Positions 10,376 through 20,607 of a DNA stretch of 64,000 nucleotides are shown here, in pieces. Source of the stretch: Lentinus brumalis (lineage: Eukaryota; Basidiomycota; Agaricomycetes; Polyporales; Polyporaceae); NCBI GenBank assembly GCA_001792895.1, contig MARA01000025.1, positions 496,001 through 560,000 on the forward strand, written 5' to 3'. The notes below the pieces were generated by a model. That model was given only the letters and a program-made list of their open reading frames with translations. It made no database searches and was not told the origin of the DNA. Both the position numbers and the translations under genes were made by a program. Position 1 is the first letter of the stretch. Each line of letters opens with the position of its first letter.

Positions 10376-12219
10376 CGGAAACGAGACGCAACACCGAGAC
10401 CCCCGAGCATGGTGATGACGGGACCGACACGAGCTAGCACGGCAAGGACGTTGGGCTGACAGACGAACCAATCGCACTAGCATGTCATTGGAGACTTGTA
10501 TGATTACACGCGCGCATGAATAAACGGAACGGAGAACAGCCGGATACCAAACGCCTCCGGATGTGAACCTAACGAGCCGAAAGAGTGGCTACAGAACACA
10601 GAGCCTAGACATGAGTGAGACACCCACAAGGGCAGATAACTGCAGACGGCCCGGAAACCACAGCACGTGGAAAGCACCACAGGAATAATGATGCACAAGA
10701 CAAAGACACTGGACCGGCTGATTCGGCAGAAACAGCAGAACGGCAAAACCGGAACGACAGACGGGCCGAACACCCAGAACGCAAGCACGTGCGATGCACG
10801 ACATGGGCCGAGACCACAAGGCAGAGCGAGCCACAGGACGGCAGCACAAGACTGAGAGAGATAAGATCGAAGGAGCATTACCAGCGGAGCAGAAAGGAGC
10901 GGAACTACGCCGGAACCTGAACTGAATAGCAGGCAGAGGCATACGCCACGAGGGAGATGGACGGGGGAACCTGGCACCCGGAATTATCCCAAGAGGAGTG
11001 GAGAAAGGAAACCAACTACTGAAAGAGAACGCTGGAAGACGGGGTATCCCAAAAGAGAAACGGAACGTACCGCAGAAACACCGAACGATGCCCATGCTAC
11101 ACATCCCCTGAATCTCGGGAAGCGCCGCTGAGAGCTCCCGCCTGAAGCCCGGAGGCGAATATGAGAATCTTGCAGATGTAATAAGGGCCCGCACCCCCAC
11201 GATGCGTGTACGTGCAGAAGTCATGAACTGCAGGTGAGGCATCAGTACGAAGGCTGAAGATAGGAAACACCCAAGTGCAACTAGCAGGAGCGACCACTGC
11301 ACGCCCTGAGAAAACGAACGCACCCGGACGGTGAGGTAGAAAAGGAAAAGAAGCCAACTCACTGGGACAATGGAGACCGCCGAGAGACGGGAGAAACCAC
11401 TGGAGTGTCGCCGAGAATAATAGAAGCATAGGAGACGAGCGGCGGGGCCAGCGACTGACGGCCTGCCAGTGTGCACATTGAAATAACGGCTGGCTAAACG
11501 AAAGATCAACCCGTGAAGGGAACCAGCTAAGCCAGAAGGACGGCACGGAGACGAGGCACTTACAAACAAAACCAACGCACCTGTCAACGAGACGAGTAAT
11601 AAGCTGAGGGGCCGGGAGGCGAGCTGCTTCTACTCATCCCCACTTTGATCGCAATGTCCGCCGCGAATGGATACGACCAGGACCCGCCGCTCCCCTTTGG
11701 CCAGCACCCGCTCGATGAGTACATCTATGGACCGAACCCGAGCCTCGGAGAGAGACCCTCGGACTCGCAAGTCGCGATGCCAACTGAGCAGGTGAACAAC
11801 GCCACTTCTGTGCTCACGGAGGCCGTACACGGAAGCTACAAGGATAACACGGAGCCCGAGCTAGCCGAAGTACGCCCTGTCCTGAGACACGTGATGAGAA
11901 ACTGACTGGAGTACCACCCATCAGGGCGACCCGTTTGTACTCAACGACGCCCAAGACCCCGTCCCTCCCCACGCCGCGATGGGTAACGACCAGTCAACGA
12001 TCGTGATCCGTGTCGGATCTGGAGGAGATACGACCCCCACACCTGGCAACCGGAAGAATAAAAGGCCCAACGCTCTCTTCAGCACGACGAGAGCAGGACA
12101 GAATACTGCAACGATCAACGTGAGACGAATGCGCATAACACTAGTTGAATCGAATAGCGCTAACGAGCCTTGACGTCTAGTGGCCGGGAACCACCTCCAG
12201 CACAGCTGAGGGAGCACCC
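10376..12219. other. LINE 5' region between the 220-aa ORF and gag-like ORF
   Basis: Contains two small ATG-started frames, 11654-11905 (83 aa) and 11979-12173 (64 aa), and no recognisable domain. Both may be decayed or alternative N-terminal gag sequence. Large minus-strand frames here are composition artefacts of the T-poor plus strand. Confidence 0.4.
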
Positions 12220-12375
12220 GTGAACAGCGAGAACGAGCGACGCCCTACAAAGCGTTTACGGGCGATCTCCTCACCATCTCCGCCGAGAGACCTCATCATC
12301 AACCGAGACCCAGCGCGCGTCCACCCGAATAAGGTCCTGATCGCCAACTTCGAGGGTGCGACGCTCGCCGATGGC

Positions 12376-14493
12376 ATGTTCGGCCCGCGGACTGCGCACG
12401 CAACCATGGACGCCACGCAGATTGAGCAGCAGGTGGTGGACTCGGACGAGTATCAACTCCGGCTCCAGTGGAAAGCAGCGAATCTATGGCGAGAGCAGAC
12501 GGGTGTCGACATGTTCGACTACCCAGAACTCACCTACGAGAGGCCGATCGCTAACAAGAGCGCCGCAGCGCAGCGACCTTCCCCAACCCCTGCCCCTGCC
12601 CAGACGCAACAGCCCCCTCAGGCTGACACCCTGCAAGGGACGAACCCCCAGATCCAGGCACTCATCCAAGACGCAGTGCGCGTGCAGGTCGAGAAGCTAC
12701 TCTTCGGACGGACCCTTGGGGAGGTCGCGCGCCGCGCGCCATCGCCGGCGCCCTCGGAGGGCGACTATGGCAGTGGCAGCGTAGTATCCATCATCACTGC
12801 TGCGGCGGCCGCGAACGCACAGTTCGCCACGCCCGCAACCCCGACCAACCCCGCACGCGATGAGTTGGCAGGAGACGAGGACCCCCCGAGCGTCGGGCAA
12901 CCCAGGGCGAGGGGGAGCGAGAACGACGTGACCATGGACGAGGAAGCAACGCGCCAGCCCCACCGCGACGCAGCGCAAGGCTACGCCCAAGCTACGCCCT
13001 CACGTCTTGCAGGCCAGCAAGGACCGCTCGTCATGCCGGCGAACGCGTCACTCCCAGTCGTCGAGGAATACCTTATGAACCCCAACTTCGTCTCGCGCTG
13101 GAGCCTTCCTGAAGTCCAAGCGGCGACGGAAGGACTCCCTATGCACGCCAATAGGAGGCTGATCAAGGAGCACGCGAAGGACCCGCTCAACAGACTCTTC
13201 CGCGCAGACCATGTCCTCGACATTGACAAGCACCCGGAGCTGAACCCAATCCAGACGGCCCCGAACCCGGCGGTTGCGCGCGCGAGAGTCATGTTCGCCC
13301 AAGATCTCCTTCCCACCACGATCGTTCCTCCTATCCCTGAACCCTTCGACTTCGCCCTCCCGACCACGGAGGAAGCGAAGGCGCTCCTCTGCGCGCGCCC
13401 GCCCGGACTGAACGACTTCATGCCAAAGCCAACTGACGGGTGGCCAGCCATACACCGCGACTCGCCAAGGAGCATGTACCGAGGACTTACTCCGCAACGC
13501 GTCGAGCACATCCTCGGCCAGCCGAGGAGCAACACCGTTGTCCTCAACGTCTGGGGAGCTCCCGGGGCGAAGGCCAAGCCAATCGACGCGCTCTACCCGC
13601 TCGTCAAGAAGATCCTCGCCACGTTCCTCGACGGCTTCGACGGCTTCCAACTCATCCCGCCTCAGGGAGAGTGGGCCAAAGACGTTCCCCCGAACGCGCT
13701 CAACGCGCCGGCTCTCTGGGCAGCCACGAACATCCCGCAGAACCTCGCCACGAAGATCGTTGACCAGCACTGTCTAGCCACCGCCGACGTGACTGTCTTC
13801 TGCTACCGCCCTACCGTCACGAACCCCCAGTTCATCATGAGGACTGGACGCTTTGTTAGTAAGGACCGCGAGCTCATCCGCGAAACCATCAGGGAACTCT
13901 TCCTCGAGGGACGTAACCGGTACAACCTCACGCTCATGCTCTCGACGAACCCCAACTACGCGGGACTCGAAGCAAACCAGGCATACTCTCGGTTCCTCCT
14001 GACAGTGGAGATCAAGTTCACGGAGCTGCGCGGTCCGAACGGGGCGATAGACGTCGTCGCGGCAGTCTACTGCGACCCACCGACCCAGAACCCCGAACGA
14101 TGGATGCAGTGGGCTGACGACTTCCGCTGCTCGCCGATCGAGCACTCCGGGTTCCTGAACTCGGGCAAGGTTCTTCCGCCCATCCGCTGCTCGGGCTGCC
14201 ATGGTGTAGATCACTTCATCGACCAGTGCACCTGGCCTGAGCTGGCGGACTGGCGAGCCCCGCTCCCGGGCTATCAACCTGCGACTAACAGGAATGCGCC
14301 GTGGCTTGGTAACGCGGGGTTCTTGCAGACCCCTACGCAGCACGCGTCGACGTCGACAAGGAACCAGGGAAACAGCGGCCAGCACGGCGCCAGGCGAGGA
14401 GGGACGGCCATGGGCATGGGCTTCGGCGGCGGCGCCCACGACTCCCCGAGCCAGGGTTTTGGCAGGAGTCAAAGGAGGCCCTATCCGGGCTAG
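12376..14493 (+). CDS. LINE ORF1, gag-like protein with CCHC zinc knuckle
   Basis: The frame is open from 12181 (stop TAG at 12178); the first in-frame ATG is 12376. The conserved-looking middle contains 'TVVLNVWGAPGAKAKPIDALY' and 'FQLIPPQGEWAKDVPPN'. Near the C-terminus 'CSGCHGVDHFIDQC' fits CX2CX4HX4C, the zinc knuckle of LINE and retroviral nucleocapsid-type proteins. A Gly/Ser/Arg-rich tail follows. In this family ORF1 binds element RNA and forms the RNP. The codons just before ATG 12376 also look coding, so the true N-terminus may be upstream. ORF2 starts about 0.5-0.8 kb downstream. Confidence 0.75.
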   Translation: MFGPRTAHATMDATQIEQQVVDSDEYQLRLQWKAANLWREQTGVDMFDYPELTYERPIANKSAAAQRPSPTPAPAQTQQPPQADTLQGTNPQIQALIQDAVRVQVEKLLFGRTLGEVARRAPSPAPSEGDYGSGSVVSIITAAAAANAQFATPATPTNPARDELAGDEDPPSVGQPRARGSENDVTMDEEATRQPHRDAAQGYAQATPSRLAGQQGPLVMPANASLPVVEEYLMNPNFVSRWSLPEVQAATEGLPMHANRRLIKEHAKDPLNRLFRADHVLDIDKHPELNPIQTAPNPAVARARVMFAQDLLPTTIVPPIPEPFDFALPTTEEAKALLCARPPGLNDFMPKPTDGWPAIHRDSPRSMYRGLTPQRVEHILGQPRSNTVVLNVWGAPGAKAKPIDALYPLVKKILATFLDGFDGFQLIPPQGEWAKDVPPNALNAPALWAATNIPQNLATKIVDQHCLATADVTVFCYRPTVTNPQFIMRTGRFVSKDRELIRETIRELFLEGRNRYNLTLMLSTNPNYAGLEANQAYSRFLLTVEIKFTELRGPNGAIDVVAAVYCDPPTQNPERWMQWADDFRCSPIEHSGFLNSGKVLPPIRCSGCHGVDHFIDQCTWPELADWRAPLPGYQPATNRNAPWLGNAGFLQTPTQHASTSTRNQGNSGQHGARRGGTAMGMGFGGGAHDSPSQGFGRSQRRPYPG

Positions 14494-15287
14494 CCTTCTT
14501 TGCGATTGGCAGCACAATAGGCTGCTTGATTGGGAACCTGCTGCGCAACTGACCGAACTTCTTGACGCCTCGCATCCGCACCTCATAACACGAAAACCCG
14601 CTCGTATTGGACCCCGCGCGCCTCCTATGTACCCCGCATATCCGCTGTCCATGTTCCCTTGCTATCCCGCTTGTATCCTCTCTCTCCCTCGTATCCTCCG
14701 TAACCGAAAAACTACATAACATCTCATAGCTGTAACGGACTCATATGTACCATGACCCAGGCCATGTGTAAGGCTACGGTTGCAGACGTCCCAAATGTAC
14801 AACATGTCAACCGAACTGGTGGACTGAAAACACAACCGGCGTAAACACAACGGGGAGCAAGCGGGCGGGGAATTTACTAGTTACGACTAAGGAACCCGCC
14901 TGTGGCCTATACGACGTAGACCTATTCAGGTCCGGTAGCTACGTCAGACCGACACGCGATGCGACACGCGACGGTCCACCTCCTACCGCCCCTGGCAGCT
15001 GGGGAATCTGCCTATGCGTCTGGGTATGGTTGTACCAGACACAGAAACGAGCAACTACTACTACTACAAATTATCTGAACACAAACGATCACCACACGGA
15101 CGCAAACTTGGTACCGGACTACTGGCGACTCGACAGCGCCGGAGCGGGTGCGCGACCTGCTACTGGTACCTCACGCGAGGATGGTGCAGTCGAGAATGGA
15201 AGTAGCCATCGCGACACGAGTCGCGGTGCGTCACCCAACCCAGACCCCAGCGAGCGCGAGGCAACAAACCCCACGCCCCAAGCACGC

Positions 15288-18200
15288 ATGGGTGGGACCC
15301 AGAGCAGACTAGACGAAGCGCATAATGGAACGCCACAAAGGTCTAGGCCAAGCAAACCAAGAGGCCAGAGGACCAGGGCTACCATTGTCGTGGGTACGCT
15401 CAACATGAGAGGCGCAGGAGCGGCGACCCACGGAGGCGTAGGCGAGAAATGGTTGAAGATAAACCAGGTGATCAGAGACACCAGAGTTGCAATTCTTGGG
15501 ATCCAGGAGACTCACCTGACTGCTGGAAAGCGAGACGAACTAAACGACATGTTCGCGCCGTCGATGAAAGTATATAGTACCGCCGATACTGAGAACCCGA
15601 CTGGAGCACGTGGAGTTGCAATAGCGGTGAATAGACGACTAGTGAACACGGATGATATTACATGCCAGGAAATCATGCCTGGACGAGCACTCCACCTCAC
15701 TGTGAAGTGGTCGCGAGCTACCAAACTAACTATTCTGGCGATATATGCTCCGAACGACCCGCAGATAAACGAAAAATTCTGGGGAGACCTACAGGACGCG
15801 ATGAGAACGCTAAGCATGACCCACCCCAATATCATCTTGGGAGACTTCAACATAGTCGAGTCTCCGATGGACCGCTACCCACCGCGGCCCGACCCGACTG
15901 GTCCAGTAACAGCACTACAAGGTATATGTCAGAGATGGAGACTCAGAGACGAGTGGAGGAGGAGATATCCGGAAGAGCGCGAGTATACGTACCTGCAAAC
16001 AGCCACCGGGAGCCAATCACGAATCGACCGAATCTACATGGACTCCCGAACGGCAACTAACGCGGTGGAATGGGAAGTGACGGGACCCGGCATCGCTACA
16101 GACCACCAGATGGTCCGATGCACCCTCACGAATAGAGACAAACCGTTCATCGGCAGAGGCCGGTGGCGAATGCATAGCATGCTACTCACCGACGACGAGT
16201 TCCTCAAGAAAGTCAAGGCGAAAGGCATGCAGCTGCAAGAGGACCTAAGCGGGATGGGACGAAGGACGGAGCAGCGGAACCCACAGACGATGTTCGCCTC
16301 CTTCAAGGCGGAGGTGGCAGCTATTGCGAAAGCGCGAGCGAAAGAGAGGGTCCCTAAAATCGAAAGGAAGATCAGTGCCATGAAACAAGACCTGAAGGAA
16401 GCAAACAAAGCAGCTGCGCTCCAGGATGGCGACGCAGGGGCAGCGAGCACGGCGACCATCCTCCAGGCTGAGATAACGGAACTAGAACTGAAGCGCTTTG
16501 GCAACAAGAGAGCGGCAGTAGCAGCTCGAGACTGGCTGGAGGGAGAAACGATAAGCAAATACTGGATGAGACTTAACAAAGCAGGAGGAATGGACGAGAC
16601 GATATATGAACTTGCGGACAATACCACGACCCCGACAGTATATGTAACGCGATCAGACAGAATGGCGGACATAGCGAAGGCCCATTACAATGCCGTCCAG
16701 GAGGATGCAGACAAACCGACTGCAGAAGAACACCGGAACGCGATTGCGGACGCCATTGATCTAATCGGCACTGAACTCACAGCACAACAGACGGCAGAAA
16801 TGGGGAACCGCATCGAACAGATGGAGGTCGACCGAGCAATTCGAGAAGCGGCGTCCGGAAAAGCCCCCGGGCTGGACGGGCTGCCGTCGGAACTCTGGAA
16901 AATGTTGACAGTAAGACACAGAGCAGACACCGCCAAGAGAAAGCCTGCCTTCAACATCGTCGCGGCTATGACGGCAGTATACAATGATATAGCTGATCAC
17001 GGAGTTGTGGAGGGCACGAACTTTGCAGCAGGATGGATTTGTCCAATATATAAGAAGAAGGATAAGCGGGAAATCAGCAACTATCGACCAATTACGCTGC
17101 TCAATGTGGACTATAAGATACTCACGAAGGTGCTCGCGAACCGGCTAGCGGACGTAGCAGCGGACCTGATCCACCCGGACCAAGCAGGCTTTGTCCCTGG
17201 TCGCAAGATACACCACCAAACGAAACTGACCAAGATGGTCATTGATTACTGTGAAGCGGAAGAAGTCAATGGGGTTATAATCGCACTAGACCAGGAGAAG
17301 GCGTACGATAAGATCAACCACGAATACCTCTGGGAGATCCTTAGAAAGTTCGGATTCCCGCCGAAATTCATCAGCACGCTCCGAGCCCTGTACAGAGGTG
17401 CGACGAGTGTGGTGGCAGTAAATGGGGAGTTAAGTGGAGCCTTCGAGATCACTAGAGGTATGCGACAAGGAGACCCAATGTCGTGCATACTGTTCGACCT
17501 CGCGATCGAACCACTGGCAGAAGCGCTGCGTAAGTCGAACTTGCGAGGAATTGAACTCCCAGGCGTGGCAGACAGACTGATAGCGACGCTGTTCGCTGAC
17601 GACACGACGGTATACCTGCATGAGAACGACTCATATGGGGAACTCCAAAGGATACTTACCCGGTGGTGCCGAGCGGCGAGAGCGAAGTTTAATGTCCCCA
17701 AAACGGAAGTAATCCCCATAGGAACCAAGAGCTACAGAGAAACTGTTAGGACAACGAGACATATATCGGGAGGCGACGAACCGATCGAGGATAACATCAG
17801 AATAGTACCGGATGGAGTAGCAGTAAGATCGCTCGGGGCGTGGATCGGGAATGAAGTTGACGATACCGTCCCATGGGAACCTATAGTGAAGACCATCAGT
17901 GCAAATCTTGACCGATGGCAAGGTAGGCATCCGACCCTCAGGGGAAAGAAGCTCATTGTGGGGCTCGAGGTGGGGAGCAGAACACAATATCTAACACGTG
18001 TCCAAACAATGCCAAAACCGGTCGAAGACAGACTCATCAAACTGATCAGAAACTTTGTATGGGACGGAAAAAAGCATCCCCCAATCAGCCTCGACACCCT
18101 GTACAAGCCAGTCGAGGAAGGGGGCATCGGACTGCTCGACCTCAAAGCCAGAAACGAAGCGATTGACCTGATGTGGGTAAAGGAGTACGTCAACCTGGCC

Positions 18201-20222
18201 CCCTCGAGACCAAAGTGGACTGCAGTAGCCGACGCGCTCTTCGCAAAAGCGACGGACGCGACCTCGAAAGCAGCAGGACCAGTTGCTCTGATCAACCCCT
18301 TCCTACAAACATGGGACGCATCAACACACCATAGACGGAATCTTCCCAAAGACCTCGCAAGGATGGTGGCAGCTGCAAATAGGCACGGTGTCCGGGCAAC
18401 AGTCCGGAATCCTGACGAACGTGTGAAGGGGCTCATGCCCGGCTGGTACCACATAGGAAACCAGCCGGGCAAGTATATGACCAATACAGTCTCTGGAAAA
18501 TGCCTGAGGGAGCGACACGGCACTCGCACGATAGCTGATGCGAGTGCAGTGGCTATCCGACTCCACCGAAACTATAACCAACCGGGAGGCAGACATAGCA
18601 ACACCCCTGCATGCAAATGCTACGATTGCGGGCGCGACCGGCTGCTCAAAGGGTGCGACAACCCTAGCAGATGCGCCCTAGCAGCCCAGCGCATAGTAGA
18701 ACGACTACACTGTATCTGGAAACCAAACGCGGATAGAGACGATGATGGACTCACCCTCCGGCCGTCTGAGCGGCGAAACAACGTACGAGCCAGGGGAGCG
18801 GGCGAAGAAGTCTTGTTTGACCCGACTGTCTCTGAACACGCACCGCTTGCAGGGATCTTTCGTGTCTTCGAAGCAACCGACCGAGGGGTGCCGGACGAAC
18901 CTGCCACGCGGCCGAGAAGAGGCTTTGAGATTGAAAGCGAACTTATAACTGTATACACGGATGGGTCAGCAAAGGAAGGAGGCGACAAAGGCCCACGAGC
19001 GGGCTGTGGCGTATACTGTGGGGATGGACACCCACTCACCTCAGCAGCACGACTGCCGGATAACCTCCCGCAAACCAACCAAGCAGCGGAAGTCTACGCG
19101 GTATCCATCATAGCAGCGAAAGCCCCCCCGTTTGCGCCCCTCAGAATTATCTCAGACTCTGCATACGCCATTGACGGGCTCACCAAAGACCTCTCGGGCT
19201 GGGAAGAGAAGGGCTGGATCGGTGTGGAAAATAGCGAAGTCTTCAAGGACGCGGCAGCAAGACTCCGTGCAAGGAGCGCCAGGACAACCTTCCAATGGGT
19301 GAAGGGCCACTCAGGCATTCCCGGAAACGAGGCCGCGGATGAACTTGCGGGGAAGGGAGCGGACATCGTGAGCGATCGGGCAGTACGGCTACCGCCCCCG
19401 CCGAAGAAGTTCTTAGCGAAAGGGGCTCGGATGGTTGCCCTGACACAGAGTGTTGCGTACCAAGGCATTCGACGAGACAACCCCGGGACGGGGCGAGAGT
19501 CGACGGACCGTATGACCCAGCGAGTAGTTGCAACAGTGGCTGATCTGTCGGGCACCAGGGTAGACAAAGCAAAGCTGTGGACGTCGCTGAGGAACCCAGA
19601 CATTGCCAGGAAAGTAGGCGACTTCCTGTGGAGGTGTCTACACGACTCACTTCGGGTAGGCAAGTACTGGAGGAACATCCCGCAATGCGAGATGAGAGAA
19701 CTCTGCGTGCACTGTGGAGTCGAGGAATCTATTGAACATATATTAGTGGATTGTGAGTCGGAGGCGACGCAGGAGATCAGAAGGCTCACGGTGGCTATAC
19801 TCAGGAAGAAAACGGGACGTACCCCTGACCTCGAGCTGGGGGAGATGATCGGAGCTACAGCGGTCACCTACAAAGGACGAGTCTCCGACGAAGCGAGTGT
19901 GCACTCCATGGATAGGTTCTACCGTATAGTCGTCTCCGAGACGGCGTACCTCATATGGAAAGTGAGATGCGAACGGACGATTGACCGGCAAGAAGACCCG
20001 TCCAGATGGCACACGCGAGCGGAGGTACGAGCAAAGTGGTACTACACGCTGAATAAGAGGCTTGCCTTGGATAGAATGCTCACGAGTAAGCGATTCGGCA
20101 CCAAGGCGCTATGTGAGGATACCGTGACAAGGACGTGGGTGGGAGTGCTAGACATGCCGGCGAGTGACCAAGAGCATTGGCTGAGAACTAAGGGGGGTTT
20201 AGTGGGTAGGCTCGATCCGTAA
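15288..20222 (+). CDS. LINE ORF2: endonuclease - reverse transcriptase - RNase H polyprotein
   Basis: The frame is open from about 15030; the first ATG is 15288. Domains in order: APE-type endonuclease ('TLNMRGAG', 'GIQETHLT', 'ILGDFNIVE', 'SRIDRIYMD', 'DHQMV'); reverse transcriptase ('GKAPGLDGLPSELW', 'NYRPITLLNVDYKILTKVLA', 'ALDQEKAYDKI', 'GMRQGDPMSCILFDLAIEPL' and the catalytic 'FADDT' box); RNase H ('YTDGSAKEGG', 'NQAAEVYA', 'SDSAYAIDG', 'GNEAADELA'); and a C-terminal RT zinc-finger region ('CVHCGVEESIEHILVDC', CX2CX7HX4C). All expected catalytic acids are present and there are no stops, so the element may be recently active. An RNase H after the RT fits fungal Tad1-clade LINEs. Confidence 0.9.
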   Translation: MGGTQSRLDEAHNGTPQRSRPSKPRGQRTRATIVVGTLNMRGAGAATHGGVGEKWLKINQVIRDTRVAILGIQETHLTAGKRDELNDMFAPSMKVYSTADTENPTGARGVAIAVNRRLVNTDDITCQEIMPGRALHLTVKWSRATKLTILAIYAPNDPQINEKFWGDLQDAMRTLSMTHPNIILGDFNIVESPMDRYPPRPDPTGPVTALQGICQRWRLRDEWRRRYPEEREYTYLQTATGSQSRIDRIYMDSRTATNAVEWEVTGPGIATDHQMVRCTLTNRDKPFIGRGRWRMHSMLLTDDEFLKKVKAKGMQLQEDLSGMGRRTEQRNPQTMFASFKAEVAAIAKARAKERVPKIERKISAMKQDLKEANKAAALQDGDAGAASTATILQAEITELELKRFGNKRAAVAARDWLEGETISKYWMRLNKAGGMDETIYELADNTTTPTVYVTRSDRMADIAKAHYNAVQEDADKPTAEEHRNAIADAIDLIGTELTAQQTAEMGNRIEQMEVDRAIREAASGKAPGLDGLPSELWKMLTVRHRADTAKRKPAFNIVAAMTAVYNDIADHGVVEGTNFAAGWICPIYKKKDKREISNYRPITLLNVDYKILTKVLANRLADVAADLIHPDQAGFVPGRKIHHQTKLTKMVIDYCEAEEVNGVIIALDQEKAYDKINHEYLWEILRKFGFPPKFISTLRALYRGATSVVAVNGELSGAFEITRGMRQGDPMSCILFDLAIEPLAEALRKSNLRGIELPGVADRLIATLFADDTTVYLHENDSYGELQRILTRWCRAARAKFNVPKTEVIPIGTKSYRETVRTTRHISGGDEPIEDNIRIVPDGVAVRSLGAWIGNEVDDTVPWEPIVKTISANLDRWQGRHPTLRGKKLIVGLEVGSRTQYLTRVQTMPKPVEDRLIKLIRNFVWDGKKHPPISLDTLYKPVEEGGIGLLDLKARNEAIDLMWVKEYVNLAPSRPKWTAVADALFAKATDATSKAAGPVALINPFLQTWDASTHHRRNLPKDLARMVAAANRHGVRATVRNPDERVKGLMPGWYHIGNQPGKYMTNTVSGKCLRERHGTRTIADASAVAIRLHRNYNQPGGRHSNTPACKCYDCGRDRLLKGCDNPSRCALAAQRIVERLHCIWKPNADRDDDGLTLRPSERRNNVRARGAGEEVLFDPTVSEHAPLAGIFRVFEATDRGVPDEPATRPRRGFEIESELITVYTDGSAKEGGDKGPRAGCGVYCGDGHPLTSAARLPDNLPQTNQAAEVYAVSIIAAKAPPFAPLRIISDSAYAIDGLTKDLSGWEEKGWIGVENSEVFKDAAARLRARSARTTFQWVKGHSGIPGNEAADELAGKGADIVSDRAVRLPPPPKKFLAKGARMVALTQSVAYQGIRRDNPGTGRESTDRMTQRVVATVADLSGTRVDKAKLWTSLRNPDIARKVGDFLWRCLHDSLRVGKYWRNIPQCEMRELCVHCGVEESIEHILVDCESEATQEIRRLTVAILRKKTGRTPDLELGEMIGATAVTYKGRVSDEASVHSMDRFYRIVVSETAYLIWKVRCERTIDRQEDPSRWHTRAEVRAKWYYTLNKRLALDRMLTSKRFGTKALCEDTVTRTWVGVLDMPASDQEHWLRTKGGLVGRLDP

Positions 20223-20380
20223 CTGTACGGGCATAGTCGAGGAGCCCCACACTACGTTGCATCGTGTGCGTAACAGCATTCCCCCCAACGGTGCGGCTGC
20301 CTCGCGCAGCTGAACTACAGCCGAAGCCAGGACGGGCCGGTGGTCTGGTCCTGGTGAGCACCTGAAAAAAAAAAAAAAAA

Positions 20381-20393
20381 GGAGGAGGAGGAA
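20381..20393 (+). repeat. Possible 3' target-site duplication of LINE
   Basis: GGAGGAGGAGGAA directly after the poly(A), identical to 8878-8890 upstream. See the LINE entry. Confidence 0.6.
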
Positions 20394-20607
20394 AGACCAA
20401 TACCGCGCCTAGCTGGCGCTCCGGTAAGTACTATGTCGGGATAGCTCAGGATACTTAAGTAGCTCCCGCCTCGCAGCTTAACTCCTTCCTCCCATCCTCC
20501 CCGCCGCCTTCCTCGGAGCGTACATACCTGCTGGCGGGCTTTCTTACTACTCGTCGGTGGACACTAGAGTCCCCTTTACTATCGTCTCTACGACGGGGCA
20601 TCTTGGC

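Larger units (their letters stand above)
8891..20380 (+). mobile_element. Tad1-like non-LTR retrotransposon (LINE), probably full length
   Basis: The 3' half is a classic LINE: a gag-like ORF with a CCHC knuckle (to 14493), an endonuclease/RT/RNase H ORF (to 20222), a short 3' UTR and a 16-base poly(A) at 20365-20380. The 5' boundary is inferred from a 13-bp direct repeat flanking 8891 and the poly(A), and from the T-poor plus strand, which starts soon after 8.95 kb and continues to 20.2 kb. This gives about 11.5 kb, long for this group, with roughly 3.4 kb of extra 5' sequence holding another ORF. If the 5' boundary is wrong, the element could begin as late as about 11-12 kb. The element stands between the protease and phosphodiesterase genes. 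Confidence 0.75.

Noticed and set aside
10589..11587. 332-codon minus-strand open frame
   Set aside because: The plus strand here is T-poor, so the minus strand has few stop codons. The translation is a Ser/Phe/Leu/Val jumble with no fold signal and lies antisense within the LINE.
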